A DNA stretch of 64,000 nt. Source: Acidobacteriota bacterium. GTDB lineage: Bacteria > Acidobacteriota > Terriglobia > Terriglobales > Acidobacteriaceae. Each line of letters opens with the position of its first letter. Position 1 is the stretch's first letter. The stretch is taken from the NCBI GenBank assembly GCA_013289685.1, contig JABCZL010000005.1:1-64000 (forward strand), written 5' to 3'. The notes beneath the pieces were generated by a model that was given only the letters and a program-made list of their open reading frames with translations, was not told the DNA's origin and did no database searches. Of the stretch, positions 8,310 through 16,861 are shown in pieces. The position numbers were made by a program, and so were the translations under genes.

Positions 8310-9230
8310 TCACTTACGAATTCCGGCCACTGCCATCATGCGGCCGGTTTTGCCTTTTTCGGCGCGGTAGGAGAACAGCAGGTCGGGGTGGCAACTGGTG
8401 CAGAGCGGGGAGGCTTCGATATTTTTCTTCGGTACGCCTGCGGCCAGGAGCTGTTGGCGGTTGGCTTCTACCAGGTCCAGGAAAATTTTCTTCGGCAACT
8501 CGCTGTGTCCGGGGGCGCGGGCGGTCAGGAACAGAAGTGGATATTTCTCGCGGACCGGGTCGGAATCTTTGACCTCGCGGAACAGGCTGGCGCCGTATTC
8601 GAACTGCGATTCGAATTTGATGCGAACTTCTTCGCCGACTTCGTAGCAGCAGCCTTGAATTCCGGGACCGATCGCAGCTTTGAGATCGCGCGGGTTGGTG
8701 CCGAAGCAGCGGTGCATCTCGCCGATGCCTTTCTCGACGATACGTTGCACGGTGCCACGCCAGCCGGCATGGAATACGCCGACTGCGTGCCGCCTGGCGT
8801 CCGCGAGAATCACTGGCAGGCAGTCGGCGGTTTGGATTGCGAGCAGCAGGCCGGGAGTCGCTGTGATGAGGCCATCTCCGCTGAGTGGGTGGTCGTCGGC
8901 CGGAATTGAGTCCACGAATCGAATGATGTCGGAGTGAATCTGGCGGAGGGTGATCAGAGGCCAGGGTGTGCGGTCGAGCTTCGCTCGACCGGACCGGCGA
9001 GGGCGGCTATTCCCACCCGCTCCCAGCTCGCGGAGAAACGTGGCGCGGTTGCGTTCGACCGCGGCTCGGGTGTCATCTTTGGTGAAGCCAAGGTTGAGGT
9101 CGCCCTTGATGTGAGCACGGGAGGAGCCGCCAACGCGCGTGGAAAAACCGTGCACCAGCCAGGGGATCTGACTGAGATGGTGCGTGCGCAGAATCGTGAG
9201 TTTGGCTCGGTTGGGGGCCCGGGTTGGCAC
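8310..9230 (-). CDS. pgeF: PgeF/YfiH-type multicopper-like purine nucleoside phosphorylase
   Basis: This belongs to the laccase-domain (LACC1/YfiH/PgeF) family, which acts on purine nucleosides and in some bacteria edits peptidoglycan precursors. The zinc ligands are His99 (QIHSD), Cys137 (TADCLPV) and His154 (FHAGWRG). The start is GTG at 9230 just ahead of the conserved WLVHGFSTRVGG. Residues ~71-87 (AGGNSRPRRSGRAK..) are encoded by a palindromic repeat (8971-9021) inserted in frame. The total of 306 residues is longer than the usual ~250. Confidence 0.9.
   Translation of the reverse strand: MPTRAPNRAKLTILRTHHLSQIPWLVHGFSTRVGGSSRAHIKGDLNLGFTKDDTRAAVERNRATFLRELGAGGNSRPRRSGRAKLDRTPWPLITLRQIHSDIIRFVDSIPADDHPLSGDGLITATPGLLLAIQTADCLPVILADARRHAVGVFHAGWRGTVQRIVEKGIGEMHRCFGTNPRDLKAAIGPGIQGCCYEVGEEVRIKFESQFEYGASLFREVKDSDPVREKYPLLFLTARAPGHSELPKKIFLDLVEANRQQLLAAGVPKKNIEASPLCTSCHPDLLFSYRAEKGKTGRMMAVAGIRK
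8971..9021. repeat. palindromic element inserted in frame in pgeF
   Basis: GGTCGAGCTTCGCTCGACC is an exact 19-nt palindrome-with-loop, followed by GGCGAGGGCGGCTATTCCCA. A near-identical GTCGAGCTTCGCTCGACCGG occurs in intergenic DNA at 41331-41350. The reading frame of pgeF is kept through it. Confidence 0.8.
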
Positions 9231-9256
9231 CCGTCCATGTTACCTGAAGGCGGCTC

Positions 9257-9371
9257 GTGTGGAGCGGACACTCCTGTCCGCTGCTGTTGGCTTTGATTTT
9301 CTCGACGTCAGAGTCAAATGCAAAATCAACTTCAACCCCAAAGGCAGCGGACAGGAGTGTCCGCTCCACAC
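9257..9371. repeat. perfect 28-bp inverted repeat element
   Basis: The arms 9257-9284 and 9344-9371 are exact reverse complements over 28 bp, with a 59-nt AT-richer spacer. The arm begins GTGTGGAGCGGACACTCC. A second, one-armed relative sits at 29516-29577. There is no transposase coding capacity. It lies between divergent pgeF and the 9424 gene. Confidence 0.9.
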
Positions 9372-9386
9372 TGGCTGATTCGCGGT

Positions 9387-9416
9387 TTGCCCACGGCCCA
9401 TGCACTCCGCTATAGT
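9387..9416 (+). promoter_or_regulatory. possible sigma-70 promoter, near-leaderless mRNA
   Basis: TTGCCC (9387-9392), an 18-nt spacer and TATAGT (9411-9416) would place transcription start at about the ATG at 9424. This also argues against an upstream in-frame ATG at 9400. Confidence 0.4.
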
Positions 9417-9423
9417 TTTATGC

Positions 9424-9777
9424 ATGTTTTCGGACTTCACCGTCACCGACCGCTGGACGAAGAAGCAGGTGCATTGCGTGTATCAGGCCATGATCGTCGC
9501 CATTGCCACACGGCACGCCGACGCGGTGGACATCAAGTTTCTGGTGGACGGGCGGCGAGTCTGGGTGGCTCTGCCGCATCCGGCGTGGGTGGAATACAAG
9601 AAGCGCACTGGCAAGATCATCACCGATTCGCTGGCGCAGGAGATTGCGGGACATTATCTGAAAACCGCGCTGGAAGCTGGGGAAGGCGTGGGGCGCGAGA
9701 TGTATTCGCTGACTGTGGAAGAAACGCTGGCGCATCTGGACGCGGTGGTGGCTGAGATGCAGGCGCAACCGGCGTAG
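9424..9777 (+). CDS. conserved-looking hypothetical protein
   Basis: This is a 117-residue soluble protein that I do not recognise. It starts MFSDFTVTDRW and contains an alternating hydrophobic core (VDIKFLVDGRRVWVALPHPAW), suggesting beta structure, then a helical region with repeated acidic residues. No signal peptide or membrane segment. An ATG at 9400 would add eight residues but lies upstream of the likely -10 box. It is convergent with the DUF6572 gene, only 5 nt separating the stops. Confidence 0.65.
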   Translation: MFSDFTVTDRWTKKQVHCVYQAMIVAIATRHADAVDIKFLVDGRRVWVALPHPAWVEYKKRTGKIITDSLAQEIAGHYLKTALEAGEGVGREMYSLTVEETLAHLDAVVAEMQAQPA

Positions 9778-9782
9778 ACAAG

Positions 9783-10139
9783 CTACCTGTCGCAGCGGAC
9801 CTCGCGTTGCGCGAAGTCGCCAAAAAGCTCGGTTCTCAACTCAAAACCAGCTTTCTCGATCACCTTTCGTGCTCTCAAGAGAAATTGCTCGCCCTCTGGA
9901 TCTGGCCGGTACTTGAAAACCACTCTGAAGGTGACACGCCTTTCCTTTGCGTCTGGGTACGCCTGTAAAATCTCTCCGCTCTCGACAAATGCAAGGTATG
10001 CATTGAACTTGCCTTGAAGGAGGGTCTGATGACCAACGGTATCTTCCCAATCCAGATGGTCGCTGATGGTCAGAACAACGCGATCAGTTTTCGGGTCGAC
10101 GCTTACAACGTCGACGACGTTGAACTTCTCTACCGACAA
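9783..10139 (-). CDS. DUF6572 family protein
   Basis: This is a 118-residue protein of a conserved family of unknown function. The family pattern is visible: VVDVVSVDPKTDRVVLTISDHLDW near the N-terminus, then YLAFVESGEILQAYPDAK and a VTFRVVFKYRPDPEGEQFL stretch. It is cytosolic with no membrane segment. It sits 13 nt downstream of the methylmalonyl-CoA mutase gene on the same strand and is probably co-transcribed. A functional link to the mutase is not established. Confidence 0.8.
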   Translation of the reverse strand: MSVEKFNVVDVVSVDPKTDRVVLTISDHLDWEDTVGHQTLLQGKFNAYLAFVESGEILQAYPDAKERRVTFRVVFKYRPDPEGEQFLLRARKVIEKAGFELRTELFGDFAQREVRCDR

Positions 10140-10152
10140 GCGATCACCCTCC

Positions 10153-11775
10153 CTAAATCACCACCGCTTCTTTGTACTCTCCAAAGACGCGGCGCATTGC
10201 GTCGGAGATCTCTCCTACGGTCGCGGAGGCTTCGACGGCGGCCAGGATGCGTGGCATGACGTTTGCGCCCGAGCGCGCGGCGTCTTCGACGCCCGCTAGC
10301 GCGGCTTTCCACGGACCTGCATCGCGCTTGGCGCGTAGCGCGCGGAGGCGCTCGATCTGCTTCGGTTCGAGAGTTGGATCGATGCGCTGGATCGGGATCG
10401 GCTTTTCTTCTTCTACCTCGAAGCGGTTCACGCCGACTACGATGGCGCGCTGGTCATCCACCGCCTGCTGGTATTCGTAGGCCGCATTCTGGATTTCTTT
10501 TTGCACGAAGCCGCGCTCGATGGCCTTCAGCATCCCGCCCAGCATTTCGATTTTTCCCAGATATTCGGCGGCGCGCTTCTCGATTTCGTTGGTCAGCGAT
10601 TCGACGTAATACGATCCGGCCAGCGGATCGATGGTCTGCGGGGCGCCCGACTCGTAGGCAATCACCTGCTGGGTGCGCAACGCGATGCGCGCCGCCTGCT
10701 CGGTGGGCAGGGCCAGCGCTTCGTCGTACGAATTGGTGTGCAGGGACTGCGTGCCGCCCAGCACCGCGGCCATGGCCTGAATCGCGGTGCGGACGATGTT
10801 GTTTTCCGGTTGCTGGGCCGTGAGCGTTGAGCCTGCCGTCTGGGTATGGAAGCGGAGCATCCAGGACTTGGGATTTCTCGCTTTGAAATGCTCGCGCATG
10901 ATGCGGGCCCACATGCGGCGCGCGGCGCGGAACTTGGCGACTTCTTCCAGGAAGTTGTTGTGCGCGTTGAAGAAGAAGGAAAGCCGCGGCGCGAACTGGT
11001 CGACGTCGAGCCCGGCCTTGATCGCCGCTTCCACATACGCCATGCCGTTGCCCAGGGTGAAGGCCACTTCCTGCACGGCGGTCGACCCGGCCTCGCGCAT
11101 GTGGTAGCCGGAAATCGAAATCGTGTTCCAGTCAGGGACGTTTTCGTTGGCCCAGGCAAACATGTCGGTGATCACTCGCATGGCCTGGTGCGGCGGGTAT
11201 ATATAAGTTCCGCGGGCGATGTATTCCTTCAGTACGTCGTTCTGCACGGTGCCTGACAGCTTGCGGATGTCGTCACTCGTGCCCTGCCTGCGGGCGACGG
11301 CCACGTACAAGGCGAGCAGGATCGACGCCGTCGCATTGATGGTCATCGATGTGGAGATTTTCGTCAGCTCGATGCCGTCGAACAGGCGCTGCATGTCTTC
11401 GATGGAGTCGATCGCCACGCCGACCTTGCCTACTTCGCCCGCGGCCAGCGGATGATCTGAGTCGAGGCCGATCTGCGTGGGCAGATCGAACGCCACCGAG
11501 AGTCCTGTCGTTCCGTTCGCCAGCAGGTATTTGTAGCGCTTGTTGGATTCCTCGGCGTCGCCCATGCCGGCGTACTGGCGCATGGTCCAGAGGCGGCCGC
11601 GGTACATGGTGGCCTGCACGCCGCGGGTGAAGGGATACTCGCCGGGATATCCGACTTCACTGTCGTAGTCTGAGCCTTTGAGGTCGGCCGGAGTGTAGAG
11701 GGGGTTCACCGGAATGTGGGAGGAGGTTTCGATTTCTGCGGCGGTGTCGGGGCGGGGCTTCAGCTTTTCTGTCAT
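10153..11775 (-). CDS. methylmalonyl-CoA mutase large (substrate-binding) subunit
   Basis: This interconverts methylmalonyl-CoA and succinyl-CoA with B12. The 540-residue polypeptide covers only the N-terminal TIM-barrel domain: [24 protein letters not shown], the [11 protein letters not shown] motif, [24 protein letters not shown], and [15 protein letters not shown]. No B12-binding DxHxxG domain is present, so a separate small subunit gene must exist elsewhere, as in many archaea and some bacteria. A related ethylmalonyl- or isobutyryl-CoA mutase role cannot be excluded. The first ATG follows a short palindromic gap. Confidence 0.94.
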   Translation of the reverse strand: MTEKLKPRPDTAAEIETSSHIPVNPLYTPADLKGSDYDSEVGYPGEYPFTRGVQATMYRGRLWTMRQYAGMGDAEESNKRYKYLLANGTTGLSVAFDLPTQIGLDSDHPLAAGEVGKVGVAIDSIEDMQRLFDGIELTKISTSMTINATASILLALYVAVARRQGTSDDIRKLSGTVQNDVLKEYIARGTYIYPPHQAMRVITDMFAWANENVPDWNTISISGYHMREAGSTAVQEVAFTLGNGMAYVEAAIKAGLDVDQFAPRLSFFFNAHNNFLEEVAKFRAARRMWARIMREHFKARNPKSWMLRFHTQTAGSTLTAQQPENNIVRTAIQAMAAVLGGTQSLHTNSYDEALALPTEQAARIALRTQQVIAYESGAPQTIDPLAGSYYVESLTNEIEKRAAEYLGKIEMLGGMLKAIERGFVQKEIQNAAYEYQQAVDDQRAIVVGVNRFEVEEEKPIPIQRIDPTLEPKQIERLRALRAKRDAGPWKAALAGVEDAARSGANVMPRILAAVEASATVGEISDAMRRVFGEYKEAVVI

Positions 11776-11802
11776 TGATATTCACCAAATCGACACGGCA
11801 TG

Positions 11803-11888
11803 CCCCGAGCTTGTCGAAGGGATCCATGCACTCCTAGCGGGTTGCATAGGTCCTTCGGCCCGCAAAGAGCGCGGGCCTCAGGATGACA
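11803..11888. repeat. GTCATCCTGAGC-family palindromic element
   Basis: Contains GAGCTTGTCGAAGG, GGATCCATGCA, TGCATAGGTCCTTC and CTCAGGATGACA. This is the same architecture as 2458-2545 with arm substitutions. It occupies the gap upstream of the mutase gene. Confidence 0.7.
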
Positions 11889-11911
11889 AGAACGCGCCAA
11901 CCTCGGGCGGC

Positions 11912-12253
11912 TCACGGGCGGTGGCCTTTTCTCCGCGCTCTCCAAAACGAACTCAGACCGAACCATGCAAACGTGAGTGTGCAGCAAAGTGCAATCGCCA
12001 GGCGGCTGAATCCGGCGCTTCCTGAATGATATTTGCCGTACTCCTTCACTGTGCCGGTGGCAAAGCCGAGGGCCATGATGAGGAAAAAAAGTCCCATCAC
12101 CTCCAGCCACAACTGGTGGGCCGCGCGTCCGAAGGAGCGGGCGGTGGTGCGGGCCGCGCCCATCACGGCGTTGAGCGTGCGATTGCGCCCGGCCTGCTTC
12201 CCGGCAACCTGCGCCACTGCCCCTATTTTTCGCCAGGTAGAAACTTTGTTCAC
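11912..12253 (-). CDS. hypothetical two-segment membrane protein
   Basis: This 113-residue protein has a basic N-terminal part (KIGAVAQVAGKQAGRNRTL). Two hydrophobic segments follow, about residues 52-70 (VMGLFFLIMALGFATG) and 83-101 (LAIALCCTLTFAWFGLSSF), with a basic C-terminal tail. I do not recognise the family. The GTG at 12253 is preferred because an upstream extension to 12349 reads low-complexity basic sequence. It is convergent with nothing and divergent from the 12405 gene, whose TACAAT box lies nearby. Confidence 0.6.
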   Translation of the reverse strand: MNKVSTWRKIGAVAQVAGKQAGRNRTLNAVMGAARTTARSFGRAAHQLWLEVMGLFFLIMALGFATGTVKEYGKYHSGSAGFSRLAIALCCTLTFAWFGLSSFWRARRKGHRP

Positions 12254-12280
12254 GGCCTCGATTTTAACAGCCTTGGGGGC

Positions 12281-12286
12281 TACAAT
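12281..12286 (+). promoter_or_regulatory. possible -10 box (TACAAT)
   Basis: GGGGGCTACAATG lies between divergent genes and would serve the plus-strand gene at 12405. No clear -35 is visible. Support comes from recurrence of the same core at 572, 19514 and 55541. Confidence 0.3.
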
Positions 12287-12404
12287 GACGCAACGCTTGT
12301 GTCGTTGGCGGGTAACCAGACAGGAGAACCGTTCCGACGCTGACAGCATCTAAGTTGATGTAGGCTGGGTGGATGTAGGCTGGCGATTCGTCCAGGGGGG
12401 AGCA

Positions 12405-12749
12405 GTGGATCAACAACTCAAGCAACTGATGAAAGAGCTCGGCGAAGCCATCAACGAATCTCTTTCCGACTCCGAGCAGATTTCTGAAGTTGTCTCCCGG
12501 ATCAAGGACGGCGGATACGACATCTTCCTGGTTCTGGAAGCCACCATCGGCGTCAGCAAGCAGGGCGAAAAGTCATCCGATAAGACTTCCCTGGTCACCA
12601 CTCTGTCCACCAATCCTGAATTCAAGATTAACGACCAAGACCTTAAGTTCCTGAAGTCGCTACGCATCAAGATCGACGAAGAGAAGCACGAAAAAGACAA
12701 GCACGAGAAAAACAAACCCGAGAAAGACCAGCCCGACCAGGGCAAGTAG
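12405..12749 (+). CDS. hypothetical protein with Lys/Glu-rich tail
   Basis: This is a 114-residue soluble protein that I do not recognise. The N-terminal half is helical (QQLKQLMKELGEAINESL). A middle region (GGYDIFLVLEATIGV) is probably beta. The C-terminal ~25 residues are a charged KHEKDKHEKNKPEKDQ repeat, probably disordered. The start is GTG at 12405 with GGGGGGAGC about 6 nt upstream. Just upstream is a 12-nt direct repeat (GATGTAGGCTGG at 12357 and 12372). Confidence 0.7.
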   Translation: MDQQLKQLMKELGEAINESLSDSEQISEVVSRIKDGGYDIFLVLEATIGVSKQGEKSSDKTSLVTTLSTNPEFKINDQDLKFLKSLRIKIDEEKHEKDKHEKNKPEKDQPDQGK

Positions 12750-12941
12750 CCCGTTCGCGGCGACCTTCCCATCCACAGACGATCCACAGACATGGTGCAG
12801 CATGAAACCTGCTGCTCTGCGGAAACCCCTGGCCTACCTGTGCTACCATCTACTGTTTTCTTTTCACATGTGCCGTGCGGAAAGCGAGATTCCGCGTAAG
12901 CAGCGCAGCGAGCAGCACGCGACGGAATCTGAGGGGCAGTA

Positions 12942-14192
12942 ATGAAAGACACTCTCGGGGTTCTTTTGGCAGGCGGCGCCGGTGAACGGCTCTATCCTCT
13001 GACTCGCGACCGGGCCAAGCCCGCGGTCACCTTCGGCGGCATCTACCGCATCATCGACATCACTCTTTCCAATTGCCTGAACTCAGACCTGCGACGCGTC
13101 TACATCCTCACCCAGTACAAGGCACTCTCACTCAACCGGCACATTCGCGAAGGCTGGAACATCCTGGGGCGGGAGGTCGGCGAGTTCATTGAAGTGCTGC
13201 CGCCCATGAAGCGGGTGAGCGACCAGTGGTACCAGGGCACGGCGGACGCGGTGTATCAGAACATTTACTCGATCGGGTCGGAGCAGCCCAAGCACGTGCT
13301 GGTTCTTGGCGGCGACCACATCTACAAGATGGACTACGGCAAGATGATGAAGCAGCACCAGGATTCGGCCGCCGACATTACGCTGGCGACGATTCAGATC
13401 GATCCGTCGCAAACTTACCAGTTCGGCGTCGTCGATGTCGACAAGGACGGCCGCATCAACGGGTTTCAGGAAAAACCCAAAACCACCACCTTGCGTTCGC
13501 AGCTGAATCCCGAAAAAGTTGCGGGGTCGATGGGCGTGTATCTGTTCAATGCCGACGTGCTGATTCCGGTGCTGCTCAAGGATGCGGAGAACCCGCAGTC
13601 GAGCCACGATTTCGGCAAAGACATTCTGCCCAAGATGGTCGACGACTACCGCGTGTTCGCCTACGACTTTGTCGATGAAAACAAGAAGGAAGCGCACTAC
13701 TGGCGCGACGTGGGCACGCTCGAGGCGTACTACGAAGCCAACATGGATATCGTTTCGGTGTCGCCGATCTTCAATCTTTATGACGAGGAGTGGCCGATCC
13801 GCACGCACCAGCGGCAATATCCGCCGGCAAAATTCGTTTTCGCCGAGACCGGACGGACGGGCACGGCGCTCGATTCCATCGTCTCCAACGGATGCATCGT
13901 CTCCGGTGGGACGGTGAAGAACTCCGTGCTTTCGCCCGACGTGCGGGTCAACTCCTACTCCGAAGTGGACGACTGCATCCTGTTCTCGCACGTCAGCGTC
14001 GGACGGCGTTGCCGGATCCGCAAAGCGATCCTCGACCGCGACGTGCACATTCCGGAAGGCACCACGATCGGCTACGACGCCGAGGCCGACCGGCAGCGCT
14101 ACTTCGTCACCGAAAGCGGCATCACAGTGGTGACCCGCGATTATTCGCTGTTTGAAAATCCGGTGACGGTGGATTACTTCACCAGCGAGTAG
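12942..14192 (+). CDS. glgC: glucose-1-phosphate adenylyltransferase
   Basis: This forms ADP-glucose for glycogen or trehalose synthesis. The nucleotide-binding LAGGAGERLYPLTRDRAKPAV is at residues 9-29. Other family blocks are QWYQGTADAVYQN, LGGDHIYKMDY, GSMGVYLF and EAHYWRDVGT. A left-handed helix domain follows (NGCIVSGGTVKNSVLSPDVRV). The 416-residue length is normal. The ATG at 12942 follows GAGGGGCAG. There is no glgA or glgB partner in the window. Confidence 0.96.
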   Translation: MKDTLGVLLAGGAGERLYPLTRDRAKPAVTFGGIYRIIDITLSNCLNSDLRRVYILTQYKALSLNRHIREGWNILGREVGEFIEVLPPMKRVSDQWYQGTADAVYQNIYSIGSEQPKHVLVLGGDHIYKMDYGKMMKQHQDSAADITLATIQIDPSQTYQFGVVDVDKDGRINGFQEKPKTTTLRSQLNPEKVAGSMGVYLFNADVLIPVLLKDAENPQSSHDFGKDILPKMVDDYRVFAYDFVDENKKEAHYWRDVGTLEAYYEANMDIVSVSPIFNLYDEEWPIRTHQRQYPPAKFVFAETGRTGTALDSIVSNGCIVSGGTVKNSVLSPDVRVNSYSEVDDCILFSHVSVGRRCRIRKAILDRDVHIPEGTTIGYDAEADRQRYFVTESGITVVTRDYSLFENPVTVDYFTSE

Positions 14193-14276
14193 GAAGCAAA
14201 TGGGGCTCCATTGGCAGCCATTCGGTTTCAAGGGTGGGACAGAGTCGCGTTTTCTTGCAAATCGGGGGCATTCGGA

Positions 14277-14957
14277 ATGATGCGTTTTAGGGTTATCCTG
14301 ACTTTCCTGATCTTGCTGTGTTCGTGTCTTGGCCAAGAGAGAGGCGGTACCGATCCCAATGTGGCGTGGCCGATCCTGAATCAAATCATGGTCAAGACTA
14401 ATGCTTCGGGCTCGCTCGCATATTGGGGCCGTTGCGATTTTCATAAGCCCTTTCCAGATTATCCTGCTCTCAGCTACCCTTCCACTTTTTCGGGTTCACC
14501 TGTAGAGGTTTGGCAGATGGCTTTTGCAAGTGACCCCAAAATGGAAGTAACGCAAGAGTCAAATGGACTGATTCGGATGTTTGAAACAGATGTTCCAACC
14601 GACCTTTTAGATGTCAGGATTACCCACGTGTCATTTGTGCTAGATGATCAGTGGCGGGATAGGTTCGGTGGGCCGAACAATGCGATGTACTTAGTCTTGT
14701 CTGCTCCCGAAGTGATAGCTTACAGGAAGGCGCACAATATTGGGCCTCTCACCGAGGGTTGGATTCGCTCTGGGGGCAGCCTCTCCAAGCAGGAAGTTGT
14801 GGGTGATTTGTACAACGTGACGGTGAAACAAGCGTTGGACTATATCCTACAGTTCTATCCTGGATTCTGGATCTATGAGAACTGCCAAAGCGACGACGCC
14901 AAAGCGGGACGTAATGTTTATTTTGGTTTTTTCAGAAAAGTCATCCCTCACAAATAA
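14277..14957 (+). CDS. secreted protein of unknown function
   Basis: This encodes 226 residues starting MMRFRVILTFLILLCSCLGQ, a clear export signal; the Cys residues near the cleavage point leave a lipoprotein possible. The mature part has scattered Trp/Tyr, a DVRITHVSFVLDDQW stretch and a C-terminal YPGFWIYENC segment, with no family recognised. The start is chosen at 14277 for the signal peptide, with GGGGG about 10 nt upstream. The GC content is visibly lower than glgC or tldD around it, which suggests an accessory gene. Confidence 0.7.
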   Translation: MMRFRVILTFLILLCSCLGQERGGTDPNVAWPILNQIMVKTNASGSLAYWGRCDFHKPFPDYPALSYPSTFSGSPVEVWQMAFASDPKMEVTQESNGLIRMFETDVPTDLLDVRITHVSFVLDDQWRDRFGGPNNAMYLVLSAPEVIAYRKAHNIGPLTEGWIRSGGSLSKQEVVGDLYNVTVKQALDYILQFYPGFWIYENCQSDDAKAGRNVYFGFFRKVIPHK

Positions 14958-15094
14958 CTCGGGGAGGGGCCGATTGAGGCCTTTATCAACGTGAGATTCA
15001 CTCCCACGAATTGATCCGCATCCACCAACCGGTTACCGAATCAATCTGCTAAGCTTACGGGTTACTCCGCGCTGCAGGGAGAGTTCACCTCCGC

Positions 15095-16861
15095 ATGAAG
15101 AAACCATTTGGGCGTTGCGCCCGAAGATGCATCCTCGTCATCGCAGTCATCGCTCTGGCCGCAGGTGCCCAATCGCGGGCCGCTTCCGGTTCCGCGGATG
15201 CCGAAAAAGCTAAGGCGGACGTGCTGCTCTCGACCATGCAAGCGGAGATGCAGCGCGCCCAAAGCAGCCTGGGCAAACTGGATCCTGCTCCCTACTTTCT
15301 CAGCTATTCGGTGTATGACCAGAGCATTGTCGTGGCGGTCGGCAGCCAGGGCAGCCTGGTGAATTCTACGCACGGCCGCCGACGCGCGGTCGATGTCGGC
15401 ATGCGGATCGGAACTCCCGCACTCGACAACGCGCACGCGCAGAACCGCGGCTCTGCCAGTTCTTCCGGAGCGCTCCCGCTGGAAGACGATCGCAACGCTA
15501 TTGCGCACGAACTCTGGCGCCTGACCTACGAGGAATATCGGAAGGCTTCCAAGGCCTACCTGAACGTGAAAACCGACACCCAGGTGCATGCTCAGGAGGA
15601 AGACACCTCTCCGGACTTTACTCAGGAAAAGCCACCGACCCATGTCGACTACAAAGAGGTGGCTCCGGCGCCCGATCAGCGTGCGCTGGAAAAATTCGTT
15701 CGCGAATACTCCGCACTGTTTCGCCAGTATCCGTATATCTATTCTTCGACTGTAGTGATCACTGCGCAAAAAACGCGCTTCCATTTCCTGTCGACAGAGG
15801 GCAATCACGTCGTCGCCCCCAGCGCATTCATCCGCGTCGCGATTGAGGCCGAGACCCGGGCCGACGATGGCATGGAGCTGATGCGGGTCGAAACTTTTCA
15901 GGCGGAGAGTCTTGACCACTTGCCGGCGGAGTCCGAGATCACGGCGCAGGTGCAGAAGATGGCATCCGATCTGAAAGCGCTGCGAGAAGCTCCCCTGGCG
16001 GAGCCTTTCGACGGGCCCGCGTTGCTTTCCGGGCGCGCCTCGGGAGTGTTCTTCCATGAGGTGCTCGGCCATCGTCTCGAAGGGCACCGCCAGCGCGGAG
16101 AGCAGGAGGGACAGACGTTCACGAAGAAAGTGGGCCAGTCGGTGCTTCCGGAGTTCCTGAGCGTGGTGGATGATCCGACCCAGCGCAAACTGAACGGAAT
16201 GGATCTTGGTGGCTGGTACGAATTTGACGATGAGGGCATGCCTGCGACGCGCGTCGAGGTCATCAAGGACGGCATTCTGAAAGACTTCCTCATGTCGCGG
16301 ATGCCCATCAAGAATTTTGCCAACTCCAACGGGCACGGCCGGGCTCAGCCTGGACTTATGGCCACCGGGCGGCAGGGAAATCTGATCGTGTCTTCTTCGC
16401 GCACGGTCAAAGACTCCGAGTTGCGGCAAAAGCTGATCGACGAGGTCAAGAAACAAAATAAGCCGTACGGGCTGTATTTCGAAGACATTCAGGGAGGCTT
16501 CACTCTCACCCAGCGCTCCATGCCGCAGGCTTTCCAGGTTCTGCCCGTTCTGGTGTGGCGGGTCTACGCTGACGGTCGCCCTGACGAACTGGTTCGGGGC
16601 ATCGACATTGTGGGCACTCCGCTGGCTGCTCTGAACCGCATTCTGCTGACGGGCGAGAAGACGGAAATCTTTAACGGGATATGCGGCGCCGAGTCTGGCC
16701 AGGTCCCGGTGGCGGCTGCTGCTCCTGCCATGTTGTTCTCTGAGATCGAGGTGCAAAAGCGCGCCCATTCGCTGAACCGGCCGCCCATTCTGCCGGCTCC
16801 GTCGATCGAAGATGCGAGCCCTGGGAAAGATGCGGGGACGAAGCCGGGGGCGAAACAATGA
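15095..16861 (+). CDS. secreted TldD/PmbA-family metalloprotease, active-site intact
   Basis: TldD-family zinc peptidases normally act in the cytosol, for example in microcin maturation. This 588-residue protein carries an N-terminal signal peptide (residues ~1-30, ending AQSRAA), which points to export. The zinc motif HEVLGHRLEGH (HExxxH type) is intact at about residue 320. The NGHGRAQPG and EDIQGGFT segments of the C-terminal half are also family-typical. It overlaps the next gene by 4 nt (ATGA), indicating translational coupling. The start at 15095 follows a GGAGAG-type site about 10 nt upstream. Confidence 0.88.
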   Translation: MKKPFGRCARRCILVIAVIALAAGAQSRAASGSADAEKAKADVLLSTMQAEMQRAQSSLGKLDPAPYFLSYSVYDQSIVVAVGSQGSLVNSTHGRRRAVDVGMRIGTPALDNAHAQNRGSASSSGALPLEDDRNAIAHELWRLTYEEYRKASKAYLNVKTDTQVHAQEEDTSPDFTQEKPPTHVDYKEVAPAPDQRALEKFVREYSALFRQYPYIYSSTVVITAQKTRFHFLSTEGNHVVAPSAFIRVAIEAETRADDGMELMRVETFQAESLDHLPAESEITAQVQKMASDLKALREAPLAEPFDGPALLSGRASGVFFHEVLGHRLEGHRQRGEQEGQTFTKKVGQSVLPEFLSVVDDPTQRKLNGMDLGGWYEFDDEGMPATRVEVIKDGILKDFLMSRMPIKNFANSNGHGRAQPGLMATGRQGNLIVSSSRTVKDSELRQKLIDEVKKQNKPYGLYFEDIQGGFTLTQRSMPQAFQVLPVLVWRVYADGRPDELVRGIDIVGTPLAALNRILLTGEKTEIFNGICGAESGQVPVAAAAPAMLFSEIEVQKRAHSLNRPPILPAPSIEDASPGKDAGTKPGAKQ

